Part shown: positions 1 to 8,539 of the stretch, one piece after another
Numbering within the stretch: the stretch's first letter is position 1
Layout of the letters: each line of letters starts with the position of its first letter
Source of the DNA: Desulfoluna limicola
GTDB lineage: Bacteria > Desulfobacterota > Desulfobacteria > Desulfobacterales > Desulfolunaceae
DNA length: 64,000 nt
Assembly (NCBI RefSeq): GCF_021654575.1
Contig: NZ_AP024488.1
Coordinates: 5,917,501 to 5,981,500, forward strand
Direction: 5' to 3'
Translations under genes and position numbers: made by a program
The notes under the pieces: model-generated
What the model saw: the letters and a program-made list of their open reading frames with translations, nothing else
Databases searched by the model: none
What the model was told of the DNA's origin: nothing

Positions 1-535
1 CGACGCCGGTTTGCCTCTGGGGGATATCCCAGGGGCAGGCTTTGCGGCATTTGGCGCCACCCAGGCAGAGTTGGTCGTTGATGCGGGACAGGCCGTTTTT
101 CTCCTGGACGGCGGCTCCCCATGGGCAGAGCTTCACGCAGGGCGGGTTGACGCAGTGCATGCAGCGCCTGGGAATATAGAGGGTCTGCTCCTCGCCGTTC
201 CAGGTGACCTCTGTCTCCTGAACGGTGAGCCAGTTGTAGGGCGTGAGTCGATCCTCGTCGTCCCTGCTGTCGCTGAAGTCCTCCACCGGCACCCGGGCAG
301 GTATCATCTTGGGAAACGGTTTTTCGGGCTGTGGAAAGTCGCCCTCGTGGGTCTCCCGGCAGGCGGTGACACACTCCCCGCACCCCACGCACTTGGAGAG
401 GTCGAAAAGGGTGGTGAGGTAGCCCCCCGGGTCTGCGGCTTGGGCACTGCCGGGCAGGGCTGTGGCCGTCACTGCTGTGGCGGCGGTAACGGCCCCCCCC
501 TTAAGAAAGGCACGTCGTGACAAGGTCGGGTTCAT
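1..535 (-). CDS. Tat-exported 4Fe-4S ferredoxin-type protein (partial, C-terminus beyond left edge)
   Basis: Reading leftward from an ATG at 533-535, 178 residues are visible before the window ends, so the protein is incomplete. It opens with a twin-arginine signal (SRRAFLKGG at residues 6-14, then an alanine-rich stretch to about residue 34). Cysteine clusters follow: CVGCGECVTAC at 49-59, CMHCVNPPCVKLC at 125-137, and a third beginning CLGGAKCRKAC at 157. This is the layout of the periplasmic electron-transfer subunits of DMSO-reductase-type and related respiratory complexes, which pass electrons between quinone-linked membrane proteins and a catalytic subunit. The partner genes would lie to the left, outside the window. 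The protein type is clear; the specific complex is not determinable. Positive-strand reading frames through this segment are shadows. Confidence 0.85.
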   Translation of the reverse strand, partial: MNPTLSRRAFLKGGAVTAATAVTATALPGSAQAADPGGYLTTLFDLSKCVGCGECVTACRETHEGDFPQPEKPFPKMIPARVPVEDFSDSRDDEDRLTPYNWLTVQETEVTWNGEEQTLYIPRRCMHCVNPPCVKLCPWGAAVQEKNGLSRINDQLCLGGAKCRKACPWDIPQRQTGV

Positions 536-576
536 GTGGTTCCTCTATGATTTGAGTGTTGCCCTCAAAAAAAGCA

Positions 577-726
577 GCCTCCGGCGGGTCGTTTTTTGAA
601 ATGAGCTCCGAAAACGTTCCGGCAACCGGTCAAACCAGAAGTAGATGGTTTGTAACATCGGTGGAGCAGGTGGACGTTTTTGATGCCTGTTTGCCAATCT
701 TTTCAAAGGCATGGCCCCCGGAAGCA
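577..726 (+). repeat. Intergenic repeat, GGTCG-type, internally deleted copy
   Basis: Starts GCCTCCGGCGGGTCG, continues with the GAGCTCCGAAAACGTTCCGG block and ends in a degraded TTTTCAAA...GGCCCCCGG terminus. It matches the copies at 8272 and 57441 but lacks their long central hairpin, jumping from CGGCAACCG straight to the GTCAAACCAGA segment. Confidence 0.75.
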
Positions 727-727
727 A

Positions 728-1175
728 TGTCGAACTGAATCGTGACGGACTACGGATCGTTCTGTTGCTTATGTAGCTTAAGAGACAGTCGCTTGCAAAG
801 GGTTACAGAATTATGACGGGGGGTGAAAAATAATGGGCAGTCACAGGCTCCCCCCCCCTGTGTGCGGCGTTGGCCCCGGTCATGGAGTCCTTAACCATGA
901 AAAAAGAGTCAGGTCCCGGCTGTTGCAACCCCCTTTGACATGGTTTTGCTGCCGGCGTATGATAGGGGCAGGTGAACGGACATGACCGCAACGGCCAGAC
1001 GTATTTCAGGTGTCATCGCTTTCCGGTTTCCTCCTTGTCTCTCCCTTCCTTATGACGTTGCCCACGACATTTGTTTATTGATCCCCATGCCTGTCACCTG
1101 CCAACGATCATTTATACCCTGTTCCATCAGGCTTCGGTAAGAGCGGAGACTCATCGGGCAGGAAAGGGGGTTTCT
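728..1175. other. Stretch without a recognised gene
   Basis: No convincing frame, RNA gene or family repeat is visible. The short frames on both strands lack a ribosome-binding site and have biased composition. Confidence 0.5.
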
Positions 1176-1364
1176 ATGAAACAGAAACAGAAGATGGTTA
1201 ACCGGTCCGCCCAGGACAGACGCCGGCAGGATGCTTCTACCTGGACAAAAGAGGAACGCAGAAAAAAAGAGGAAAAACGAGAGCAGTGGCAGCGGGCCAG
1301 CAAATGGCGGAGCACGCACAAGCCCATCAAAACTATCGATATCTCACACAACGCACTGATATAG
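1176..1364 (+). CDS. Small basic hypothetical protein (62 aa)
   Basis: The frame starts at an ATG preceded by a purine-rich AGGAAAGGGGG at good spacing and encodes a very hydrophilic peptide rich in Lys, Arg, Glu and Gln. A predicted helical stretch (EERRKKEEKREQWQRA) covers roughly residues 25-40. There is no signal peptide, membrane segment or recognisable domain. An upstream in-frame ATG at 1071 is possible, but that extension has no ribosome-binding site. I do not recognise a family. Its reality rests on the good ribosome-binding site and amphipathic composition. Confidence 0.4.
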   Translation: MKQKQKMVNRSAQDRRRQDASTWTKEERRKKEEKREQWQRASKWRSTHKPIKTIDISHNALI

Positions 1365-1407
1365 GACAGATGCAAACGTAACGATTCAGGCTCTGCGTAA
1401 AGGTTGG

Positions 1408-1484
1408 CCTTCGGCGGTCAGAGGGTGAGTGACCCACTTGGGTTGTGGCACCCGGGAACCCCATCTTACGAATGCGCAACGTGT
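1408..1484. repeat. Possible decayed intergenic repeat
   Basis: Contains CCTTCGGCGGTCAGAGGGTGAGTGACCC followed by a GCGAATGCGC-like piece out of canonical order (here TACGAATGCGC). It looks like a strongly diverged member of the GCCTCCGGCGG family, but the modules are hard to align by eye. Confidence 0.3.
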
Positions 1485-1694
1485 GGTGCCGGTAAAAGCA
1501 TTGCCATGGCATTCGCGCATGGTTTGACATCACGCACGGCGTGTCTCAAGGTGACTCGCCGCAGCGATCGTGTTTTAGGCATAATCGCGTGACGTGTAGG
1601 GCAGGTTACCCCATTGAGGGACTTAAAACCTGCTTGTCAATCCCACTCTTTGAGGCCAGGCTCTGGTGGGTCTGACACGTACCATGGATTTCAA

Positions 1695-1733
1695 CAAAAA
1701 AACCGCCCCCGGAAAAGGGGGGCGGTTTTTTTG
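1695..1733 (-). terminator. Intrinsic terminator after nifS
   Basis: A GC-rich stem (ACCGCCCCC pairing with GGGGGCGGT around a short GGAAAA-type loop) is flanked by A-runs on one side and T-runs on the other, so it can act in both directions. It lies just past the nifS stop codon. Confidence 0.85.
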
Positions 1734-1761
1734 TTACGGGCGTTTTGTGGACTCTCCCGTT

Positions 1762-2940
1762 TTATTTGGCGTTGGCTGCCATGGCTTCTGCCCAGAAGGG
1801 GGACATCTGGCGCAGGGTGTGGATGATGCCGGGCAGGCATGAGAGGACGGTGTCGATGTCCTCATCGGTGTTGTCGATGGACAGGGAGAATCGAATGGTG
1901 CCGTGGGCCGCGGTAAAAGGCACGCCCATGGCTCGCAGCACGTGGGACGGCTCAAGGGAGCCGGAGGTGCAGGCAGAACCGGACGAGGCACAGATTCCGA
2001 ACTCGTTCATCATGAGAAGGATTGCTTCCCCTTCCACGTACTCGAAGCTGATGCTGCAGGTGTTGGGCAGGCGCTCGGCCTGGTCACCGTTGACAAAGCT
2101 GTTGGGGATGGTTTCGAGAAGCCCTTTTTCCAGGCGGTCCCTTAAGGCTTTGACGCGGGTGTTCTCCTCTTCCATCTTCTCGGCGGCCAGGGTGCAGGCT
2201 CTGCCCAGGGCGATGATAGAGGAGTGGTTCTCGGTGCCGGCTCGTCGGCCCTTTTCCTGATGCCCACCCATAAGGAATGGGGCAAACCGGGTGCCTTTGC
2301 GGATGTAGAGGGCCCCAACGCCTTTGGGGGCGTGGAGTTTGTGACCGGAAAGGGAGAGCATGTCGATGGCGGAGTCAGCGAGGTTGATGTCGATCTTGCC
2401 AACGGCCTGAACCGCATCGGTGTGGAAGACAGCACCGGCTGCCTTCACTTTTTTGGCAATCTCTTCCACGGGGAAGATGACGCCGCTCTCGTTGTTGGCC
2501 CACATGACGCTGACAATGGCGGTGTCCTCAGAGAGGCTTGCGTAAAGGGCGTTGAGATCTAACCGGCCCTGACGGTCCACGGGGACGTAGGTGACGCGGT
2601 AGCCCTTCTTCTCAAGGTTCTCGCAGTAGTTCTTCACCGCAGGGTGTTCCACCATGGTGGTGATGATGTGTTTCTTATCAGGGTTGGCGACAAGGGCTGC
2701 GTTGATGGCCGTGGAGTCGCTTTCGGTGCCGCAGCTGGTGAAGAGGATCTCTTCGGGCTGGGCGCCGAGAAGGCTTGCCACACGCTCACGGGCGAGGGCC
2801 AGGGGAGCACCCGCTTCGGCGCCTTTGTGGTGCATGCTTGAGGGGTTGCCGTAGACATCACGCAACGCCGGAATCATCTCTTCCAGCACTTCGTCGGCCA
2901 CTCGGGTGGTGGCGTTGTTGTCGAGATATATGGTGCGCAT
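1762..2940 (-). CDS. nifS: Cysteine desulfurase, NifS type
   Basis: A 392-residue PLP-dependent class V aminotransferase-fold enzyme that takes sulfur from cysteine, forming alanine and an enzyme persulfide used for Fe-S cluster assembly. Visible are the N-terminal YLDNNATT motif, the Schiff-base lysine in SLSGHKLHAPKG (K201), and the persulfide cysteine in SSGSACTSG (C324) on the loop typical of NifS/IscS group enzymes. It is full length. Its ATG shares one base with the stop codon of nifU upstream (TAATG), indicating translational coupling; the two proteins form a sulfur donor and scaffold pair. No nitrogenase genes are visible, so the pair may be the general Fe-S assembly system here, as inferred for other anaerobes. 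Confidence in the family is high; the exact paralogue name is less certain. Confidence 0.95.
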   Translation of the reverse strand: MRTIYLDNNATTRVADEVLEEMIPALRDVYGNPSSMHHKGAEAGAPLALARERVASLLGAQPEEILFTSCGTESDSTAINAALVANPDKKHIITTMVEHPAVKNYCENLEKKGYRVTYVPVDRQGRLDLNALYASLSEDTAIVSVMWANNESGVIFPVEEIAKKVKAAGAVFHTDAVQAVGKIDINLADSAIDMLSLSGHKLHAPKGVGALYIRKGTRFAPFLMGGHQEKGRRAGTENHSSIIALGRACTLAAEKMEEENTRVKALRDRLEKGLLETIPNSFVNGDQAERLPNTCSISFEYVEGEAILLMMNEFGICASSGSACTSGSLEPSHVLRAMGVPFTAAHGTIRFSLSIDNTDEDIDTVLSCLPGIIHTLRQMSPFWAEAMAANAK

Positions 2941-3767
2941 TACTTCACCTCCTCCACCACGAGATCCTGGGTTACCAGTTCACGGAGTTTGGCTTCCACA
3001 TGATTTTTAAGGGTCACCTGGGACTTGCTGCAGGTGGCACAGGAGCCCTGGAGACGAACGTAGACTTTATTGTCCACAACGTCCACCAGCTCGATATCCC
3101 CTCGGTCCTTCTGAAGGGCGGGCTTGATCTCTCGCTCAAGGGTGCTTTCGATGAGCTTGATTTTCTGCATGTTGCTCATGCGGACAGGCTTGATGATCTC
3201 CATGGGCTTGTCGCCCTTGACCTTGTTGATGAGGGCTTCAATGTCATCATGGCACTTGCCGCAGCCGCCGCCGGCCTTGAGGTGGTGGATGACCTGGTCG
3301 ATGGTGGTGAGGCCGTCCTCTTTTACAGCACGCTCGATCTCGAGGTCGGTGACGCCGAAGCATTCGCAGACCACGTTGCCAAGGGTCTCCTTGACCACCT
3401 CGCCCCGGTAGTCGGCAATGGCGCGCTCAAGGCCGTCACGGCCCATAACGGAGCAGTGGATTTTCTCTTTGGGAAGCCCACCGAGGAATTCGGCAATGTC
3501 GTCGTTGGTGATCTTGGCGGCTTCGTCCAGACTCAAGCCTTTGACCATTTCGGTAAGGGCCGAAGAGGAGGCGATGGCACTCGCGCAGCCGAAGGTCTGG
3601 AACTTGGCGTCTTCAATGATATCGTTCTCACCCACACGAATGGTGAGTTTCAGTGCGTCACCGCAGGAGAGGGACCCCACTTCGCCGACACCGTTGGCAT
3701 TTTCAACCACACCGACGTTTCGGGGGTTCAGAAAGTGCTCCCTTACTTTTTCCGTATAATCCCACAT
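2940..3767 (-). CDS. nifU: Fe-S cluster scaffold protein NifU (three-domain)
   Basis: A 275-residue scaffold with all three NifU domains in order. An IscU-like N-terminal domain has cysteines C35, C61 and C105. A central BFD-like [2Fe-2S] domain carries CEC (C134, C136) and GGGCGKC (C169, C172). A C-terminal NifU domain carries CATC (C243, C246). The ATG at 3767 follows a GGGAG ribosome-binding site. It precedes nifS in a two-gene unit with a one-base overlap and would receive sulfur from NifS to build transient clusters. The modular length matches classical NifU rather than the shorter IscU. Confidence 0.95.
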   Translation of the reverse strand: MWDYTEKVREHFLNPRNVGVVENANGVGEVGSLSCGDALKLTIRVGENDIIEDAKFQTFGCASAIASSSALTEMVKGLSLDEAAKITNDDIAEFLGGLPKEKIHCSVMGRDGLERAIADYRGEVVKETLGNVVCECFGVTDLEIERAVKEDGLTTIDQVIHHLKAGGGCGKCHDDIEALINKVKGDKPMEIIKPVRMSNMQKIKLIESTLEREIKPALQKDRGDIELVDVVDNKVYVRLQGSCATCSKSQVTLKNHVEAKLRELVTQDLVVEEVK

Positions 3768-4239
3768 GGTAATCTCCCGTTAAGCATTATGTATGACCTC
3801 GCAATCACCCGGCGTTCGTGAATGCATGCAGCCGGGTGCTGCCGACATTTCGAAATTCCATGATGGCCCAACGAGGCTTCGTTGTAGTGTTTCCTGCCCG
3901 GTTACCTCAATGTATCGTTGATCTGACGACTTTTTACAACCGCATGATCTTTTGGGCTGCCGAACGTTTTTCAAGAAGATAAGAATCAACCACGATTGGT
4001 CAACCCTTTCAAGTATAAAATCATAAAAATCGATTCACTGAGGTGTGAAATTTTTCAGGCATGAAGAACTTAAAGGGTATCCGGTGCATGGGTGAACTGA
4101 CGGGGCATGTGCTCGTGAGGTGGATATGGTTGACAACCCCTTATTCTCCAAGGGATAGTGAGTAGAAAAAATGCAACCCTGTGCTTCATTTGCCCTATTC
4201 TATCGAACCTGACCTGACTCTTCAAGAAAGGACCCCCTG
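3768..4239. other. Divergent intergenic region between nifU and PNP
   Basis: No gene seen; the leftward frame at 3780-3989 has no ribosome-binding site and looks spurious. The region must hold the leftward nifU promoter and the rightward PNP promoter. No copy of the dispersed repeat family is present. Confidence 0.5.
4130..4159 (+). promoter_or_regulatory. Candidate sigma-70 promoter for PNP
   Basis: A perfect TTGACA at 4130-4135 is followed after 18 bases by GATAGT, about 80 bases before the gene start. The -10 match is only moderate, so this is a candidate. Confidence 0.35.
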
Positions 4240-5073
4240 ATGGATGAATGCATCACGCGTGTTGATCATGCCGTTTCGCATATAAAAGCCTCCTGGCCCG
4301 TGCAACCCCGAATTCTTCTCATGGCCGGAACCGGCCTGTCAGACTGCGCCGGGTTTGTGGATGAAGAGGCCTCCTTTTTATATGAGGATATTCCGGGGTT
4401 CCCCCTGGCCACCGTTGAGAGCCATAAAGGGCGCCTCCTCTGCGGTGATGTATCCGGCACCAAGGTTCTTGTGATGCAGGGCCGTTTTCACCTGTACGAA
4501 GGGTACTCGCCCGGGGAGGTGACCCTTCCCATTCGCGTGGCCCGGGCCCTGGGGGCCGGCACCCTGATTGTTACCAATGCCTCCGGAGGCCTTAACCCTA
4601 CCTTTAAACAGGGCAGCCTCATGGTGATCCGTGATCACCTGAACCTCACCGGAGAGAATCCCCTGGCGGGGCCGAACGTCGACGCCTGGGGGCTGCGATT
4701 TCCCGCCATGATCCATGCCTACGACACATCCCTTGCCGATACGGCTCTCTCAGAAGCAACCAACATGGGGATTCCCGTCTGTGAAGGGGTGTATGCGGGG
4801 CTTAGAGGCCCAAGTCTCGAGACTCCGGCCGAAATGCGCTGGCTGAAAACCATCGGTGCCGATTCCGTGGGGTTTTCCACCGTCATGGAGACCATCGCCG
4901 CCACACACGCCGGCATGAAAACGCTCGGTCTCTCCATGATCACCAACATCAATGACCCCGATAACCCGGAAGAGGCCACGGTGGAGAAGGTCTTAGCAAC
5001 AGCAGATAAGGCGATGCCGGGGTTGGAGAGGTTGTTAAGACAGGTCATAGGCAAATTAGGTGATAGGGCATAG
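4240..5073 (+). CDS. Purine nucleoside phosphorylase (PNP/MTAP family)
   Basis: A 277-residue cytoplasmic enzyme of the trimeric PNP family, which splits purine nucleosides with phosphate into base and ribose-1-phosphate. Family signatures are GRFHLYEGYSP (residues ~84-94), VTNASGGLNP, GPSLETPAEMR (base-binding Glu) and VGFSTVMETIAATHAG. The family's ITN segment (Asn contacting the base) is present near residue 243. The C-terminal codons run into a TAGGTGATAGGG sequence that begins the heptamer array downstream, so the last residues may be repeat-derived. The MTA/SAH deaminase gene follows in the same direction. If the deaminase makes methylthioinosine, this phosphorylase could finish the salvage; that link is inference. 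Confidence 0.88.
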   Translation: MDECITRVDHAVSHIKASWPVQPRILLMAGTGLSDCAGFVDEEASFLYEDIPGFPLATVESHKGRLLCGDVSGTKVLVMQGRFHLYEGYSPGEVTLPIRVARALGAGTLIVTNASGGLNPTFKQGSLMVIRDHLNLTGENPLAGPNVDAWGLRFPAMIHAYDTSLADTALSEATNMGIPVCEGVYAGLRGPSLETPAEMRWLKTIGADSVGFSTVMETIAATHAGMKTLGLSMITNINDPDNPEEATVEKVLATADKAMPGLERLLRQVIGKLGDRA

Positions 5074-5100
5074 GGAAAGCAGGGCGGTGTGGCTTGGCCG

Positions 5101-5271
5101 GTGAATCGTGAATGGTGAATGGTGAGTGGTGAATGGTGAATGGTGAATGGTGAACGGTGAACGGTGAATGGTGAATGGTGAATGGTGAATGGTGAGTGGT
5201 GAATGGTGAATGGTGAGTGGTGAATGGTGAATGGTGAGTGGTGAGTGGTGAATAGTGAATAGCGAATAGCG
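5101..5271 (+). repeat. Heptanucleotide tandem array (about 24 units)
   Basis: Roughly 170 bases of 7-base units GGTGAAT with GGTGAGT, GGTGAAC and AGTGAAT variants, starting just after the PNP stop codon. It is followed by GGGGTCGCTTCGCTCCATCA, a flank that recurs after the short array at 15512. The complementary reading frame (repeated HHSPFTI-like peptide) is an artefact of the repeat. Confidence 0.95.
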
Positions 5272-5402
5272 GTGGGGTCGCTTCGCTCCATCAATTTAAT
5301 AAAGCAGGGTCAAAGCGCATCGGCAATCCATTTTTGACCCATCTACGTCCATGCAAGGCCCTTGTTCGCAGACGGTGAGCGATAGCGAACCGGATGCATT
5401 AT

Positions 5403-5437
5403 GGGGTCCAGGGGATCATCCCCTGGCCGCCGGAGGC
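5403..5437 (+). repeat. Intergenic repeat, short terminal module
   Basis: Hairpin CCAGGGG-ATCAT-CCCCTGG followed directly by the family terminus CCGCCGGAGGC, 29 bases before the deaminase start codon. The same module ends the copies at 20161 and 34654. Confidence 0.8.
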
Positions 5438-5466
5438 TGCTTTAATCATTTTAAGGATGGCATCAT

Positions 5467-6771
5467 ATGACCAAAGGGACGACGTTGATCAGGGGGGGGT
5501 GGGTGATTCCCATGACGAACCGCGCTGTTTACGACGGGGGTGCGGTGCTGATGAAGGATGGGGTGATCGGGGCTGTTTTTCAGAAAGGGGACGAGCTTCC
5601 AGTGGCGGACGAGGTGGTGGATGCCACGGGGTGTGTGGTGATGCCGGGGTTGGTGAACACCCATTGCCACAGCCCGATGTCCCTGTTTCGGGGGTTGGCG
5701 GACGACATGCCTCTGGACTCCTGGTTGAATGACCATATTTTTCCGGCTGAGGCGGCCCACATAAACCCGACGACGGTTCGGGCAGGAGCCCTTCTCTCGT
5801 GCGTGGAGATGCTCCTCTCCGGAACCACCACGGTGTGCGACGGCTATTTTTATGAAGACGAGGTGGCCGAGGCGGTGATGGAGGTAGGCATGCGTGCGGT
5901 GCTGGGCCATGGCGTCATCGACTTTCCGGCACCGGGTGTGCCCGATCCATCGGAGAACGTGGCAATCGCAGAGGCCTTTGTGGAGAGGTGGAAGAACCGC
6001 TGGTCGCTCATTACCCCGTCCATCTTCTGTCACACCCCCCACACCTGCAGCGAGAAGACAATCGCCAGGGCCAAGGAGGCGTGCAGGCGGCTCGGCGTGC
6101 TTTTTCAGATTCACATCGCGGAAACCGAAGATGACGTCCAGCGGATGAAGGAGGACCGTGGGATCACCCCCTATCAGCTCCTTGACGACCTTCAGGTTCT
6201 GGACGAATCCACCCTGCTGATCCACAACGTCTGGATGAATGACGGCGACATGGCCCTTATGGCAAGGCATGGCACAACCGCCTCCCACAACCCGGGCAGC
6301 AACACCAAGCTCGCCTCAGGCGTTTGCCCGGCCTCGGCTCTCATGGACCAGGGCATACACGTGGGGCTTGGAACCGACGGCGCTGCAAGCAACAACAACC
6401 TCGATCTCTTCAATGAGATGCAGACCACCGCCAAACTCCACAAGGCCTACAGCCTTGACCCCGCCGCCATGGACGCCTGGACCGTCCTCGAAATGGCCAC
6501 CATCGAAGGGGCAAAGGCGATCGGGCTGGGCGGCCAGATCGGCAGCCTCCTCCCCGGCAAACGAGGCGATATCACCATCGTGGACATGAACAAACCTCAT
6601 CTCACTCCTGTCTACAATCCCGCCTCCCACCTGGTCTACGCCACCACCGGTGCCGATGTGCGAGACGTCTTCGTGGACGGCAAACTGGTGGTCAAAGAGG
6701 GCAACCTTCTTTCCTTAGACGTGCAGGCCGTGATGGACGAGGTGAGCCGGATAGCGAAAAAGATTGAATAG
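5467..6771 (+). CDS. mtaD: 5-methylthioadenosine/S-adenosylhomocysteine deaminase (amidohydrolase)
   Basis: A 434-residue metal-dependent amidohydrolase of the TrzN/AtzA/MtaD group, which hydrolytically removes the 6-amino group of MTA, SAH or related adenosyl compounds. The metal site is seen as NTHCHSP (H66, H68), a histidine in QIHIAE, a histidine in the LLIHNVW region, and an aspartate in GLGTDGAASNNNLD. The LFRGLADDMPL segment is typical of this subfamily. The start is supported by AAGGATGG six bases upstream. The stop codon lies in TAGGTGATAGG, the same unit seen at the 3' ends of the PNP and FMN reductase genes. Substrate preference cannot be read from sequence; guanine or chlorohydrolase-type activity is less likely. 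Confidence 0.88.
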   Translation: MTKGTTLIRGGWVIPMTNRAVYDGGAVLMKDGVIGAVFQKGDELPVADEVVDATGCVVMPGLVNTHCHSPMSLFRGLADDMPLDSWLNDHIFPAEAAHINPTTVRAGALLSCVEMLLSGTTTVCDGYFYEDEVAEAVMEVGMRAVLGHGVIDFPAPGVPDPSENVAIAEAFVERWKNRWSLITPSIFCHTPHTCSEKTIARAKEACRRLGVLFQIHIAETEDDVQRMKEDRGITPYQLLDDLQVLDESTLLIHNVWMNDGDMALMARHGTTASHNPGSNTKLASGVCPASALMDQGIHVGLGTDGAASNNNLDLFNEMQTTAKLHKAYSLDPAAMDAWTVLEMATIEGAKAIGLGGQIGSLLPGKRGDITIVDMNKPHLTPVYNPASHLVYATTGADVRDVFVDGKLVVKEGNLLSLDVQAVMDEVSRIAKKIE

Positions 6772-6788
6772 GTGATAGGCAAAAGCGT

Positions 6789-7027
6789 GCCTCCGGCGGC
6801 AAGGTGGGCCACCTTGAAAGCGGGTTTGCGAATGCGATATGCCCGACGTATTATCAATTTTGTTATGTTCGCATTCGCGCTTCGTGTAAGGGCGTGCATC
6901 ATGCGTGGCGAGTTCATAAGCTCCAGTGATCCATCTTCAAGTTCATGGGGATGGCTTTCTCAGAAACAATTTCGGCGGCAACCGGAACGTTATCGGGGCT
7001 CATTTCAAAACGCGACCCGCCGGAGGC
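6789..7027. repeat. Intergenic repeat, chimeric copy with inverted termini
   Basis: The left end is GCCTCCGGCGGCAAGGTGGGCCACCTTG (hairpin CAAGGTG-type). The right end is the reverse complement of the GGTCG-type end (GACCCGCCGGAGGC). It is therefore bounded by inverted 11-base termini, and is followed by the flank GCTGAACAGTTAC at 7031-7043. Confidence 0.8.
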
Positions 7028-7368
7028 ATCGCTGAACAGTTACAATGTGGGGTTAGACCTAATGTTGGTGTGGTCGCAAAAGGTTTTCCCAACATCTCAT
7101 TTTTGTTCATTAAAATTTGTTTACGCATTGACGTGGCAGGTGTATGTAAGTCTCTGCCCCTTCAGGTTTTGCCAGGCCATGACTGTGTCACGCCTCCAGC
7201 ATTGGTTGTCTGTAGGGGTGTGTCGGTTTTGGCCTTTTTTGTTCGGCAGGTTGTGTGGCCGGAACCAATCACTGCTGAAGCAGACGTCGAAAAAGCCGGA
7301 CGGGTTTTTATTTTGAGTCTTTCACCATGGGAACTGCTGTTTTCATGGGTGGGTATAAACACGGATTG

Positions 7369-8229
7369 ATGCTTATGAAACAGATAGTTGTGATTCTGCT
7401 CGTCTTGGGCCTTTGCCCCAGCGCATATTCAGAATCATTGGACCTGATCTATTTTCAGACGGGTAACCGGTACGATTACCGTATTGATTTGCTGAAGCTT
7501 GCCATGGACAAAACAGTGGAAAGTGACGGCCCATATTCGATCAAGCCGGTGGCAGAAAAAATGACCCAGAGCAGGGGAATCGATTTCCTGGGAAAGGGAG
7601 AGCGAGTGAATGTGGGGTTCTTTCCCACAAACAAAGAGAGGGAGTTGCGGTTTTTGTCGGTTAAAATCCCGCTTCTGAGAGGGTTGCTGGGGTATCGGGT
7701 TTCTCTTATTCGAAGAGGGGACCTGGAAGGCTTTTCGCGTATCGAGTCTCTGGATCAATTAAGGCAACGGTATCTGGCCGGTTTTGGGAGCCAGTGGGCC
7801 GATATGAAAATCCTTCAAGGCAACAGCATCCCGGTTGTCGGTGCAGCCAAGTATGAAAATCTGTTTAAAATGCTCATGCGCAAGCGGTTTGACTATTTTC
7901 CAAGGGGAATCAATGAAGCCTGGGATGAGGCGTCGGATAAAAAAGAAGCGTACCCGGACTTGGTTGTGGATCCCTATATCGCTTTGTATTACCCTTACCC
8001 GGTCTACTTCTTTGTGAACAAAAAGGATGTGGCTCTTGCCGACAGAATTGAACGAGGCCTGAGTGCAGCCCTTGAAGACGGGTCGTTTAAAGCACTGTTT
8101 ATGCGTTATCATAAAGCAATCATTCAGCAGGCCGATCTGAAGAACAGGAAACTGTTTTTGCTGAACAATTCAACCCTGGCGGAGGGCACCGCGCACCCGG
8201 ATACGGAGTGGTGGCTGGAACGGCACTAG
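7369..8229 (+). CDS. Periplasmic solute-binding-like protein (SBP_bac_3 type)
   Basis: About 286 residues with a signal peptide (MKQIVVILLVLGLCPSAYS) and a fold pattern like the family 3 extracellular solute-binding proteins: a short N-terminal strand, internal GVF-like strands and a C-terminal VYFFVNKKD segment. No transporter subunits are nearby, and the domain lacks a clear amino-acid-binding signature. In Desulfobacterota and Gammaproteobacteria such stand-alone exported proteins are common and often uncharacterised. Starts at 7327, 7369 and 7375 are possible; the last two place the signal peptide correctly. It is flanked on both sides by the dispersed repeat family. Confidence 0.7.
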   Translation: MLMKQIVVILLVLGLCPSAYSESLDLIYFQTGNRYDYRIDLLKLAMDKTVESDGPYSIKPVAEKMTQSRGIDFLGKGERVNVGFFPTNKERELRFLSVKIPLLRGLLGYRVSLIRRGDLEGFSRIESLDQLRQRYLAGFGSQWADMKILQGNSIPVVGAAKYENLFKMLMRKRFDYFPRGINEAWDEASDKKEAYPDLVVDPYIALYYPYPVYFFVNKKDVALADRIERGLSAALEDGSFKALFMRYHKAIIQQADLKNRKLFLLNNSTLAEGTAHPDTEWWLERH

Positions 8230-8271
8230 CTGCAGCCTAATCACGGGTAACGATTCAACGCCCTAAAAACG

Positions 8272-8485
8272 GCCTCCGGCGGGTCGCTTTTTGACATGAG
8301 CTCCGAAAACGTTCCGGTTGCCGCTTCCTTTTCTCTCAGCCCGCAGGGGCTGAGAGAAAAGGAAGCGGCATACGTGTTAAACCAGAAACACATGGGTTGC
8401 AACACCGGTAGATCAGGCGACTATCCTTTAAGTCCTGTTTGTCAAACTTTTCAAAAGTTTGGCCCCCGGCAGGGCCGCCGGAGGC
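8272..8485 (+). repeat. Intergenic repeat, GGTCG-type, full copy with long hairpin
   Basis: Begins GCCTCCGGCGGGTCG and ends GGGCCGCCGGAGGC. It contains a perfect 23-base-pair hairpin at 8320-8369 (GCCGCTTCC...GGAAGCGGC, loop GCAG), then AAACTTTTCAAAAGTTTGG, and finally the terminus. The flank GAGCAGAACAGTTAC follows. The copy at 57441 has the same hairpin with two compensated base-pair changes. Confidence 0.9.
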
Positions 8486-8539
8486 AATATTGAGCAGAAC
8501 AGTTACAACCCGTATACTTCTAATGTGAGGCAGTTCCTG

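Noticed and set aside
1762..3767. Nitrogenase-linked nif locus
   Set aside because: NifU and NifS are present but no nifH/D/K or nif regulators are in the window. They can serve as the general Fe-S system.
2775..3821. Long plus-strand frame over nifS/nifU
   Set aside because: Antisense to two unmistakable genes; no family features.
5101..5271. CRISPR array or repetitive protein at the heptamer tract
   Set aside because: Units are 7 bases with no spacers, so not CRISPR. The repeated HHSPFTI peptide on the minus strand has no start signal or context.
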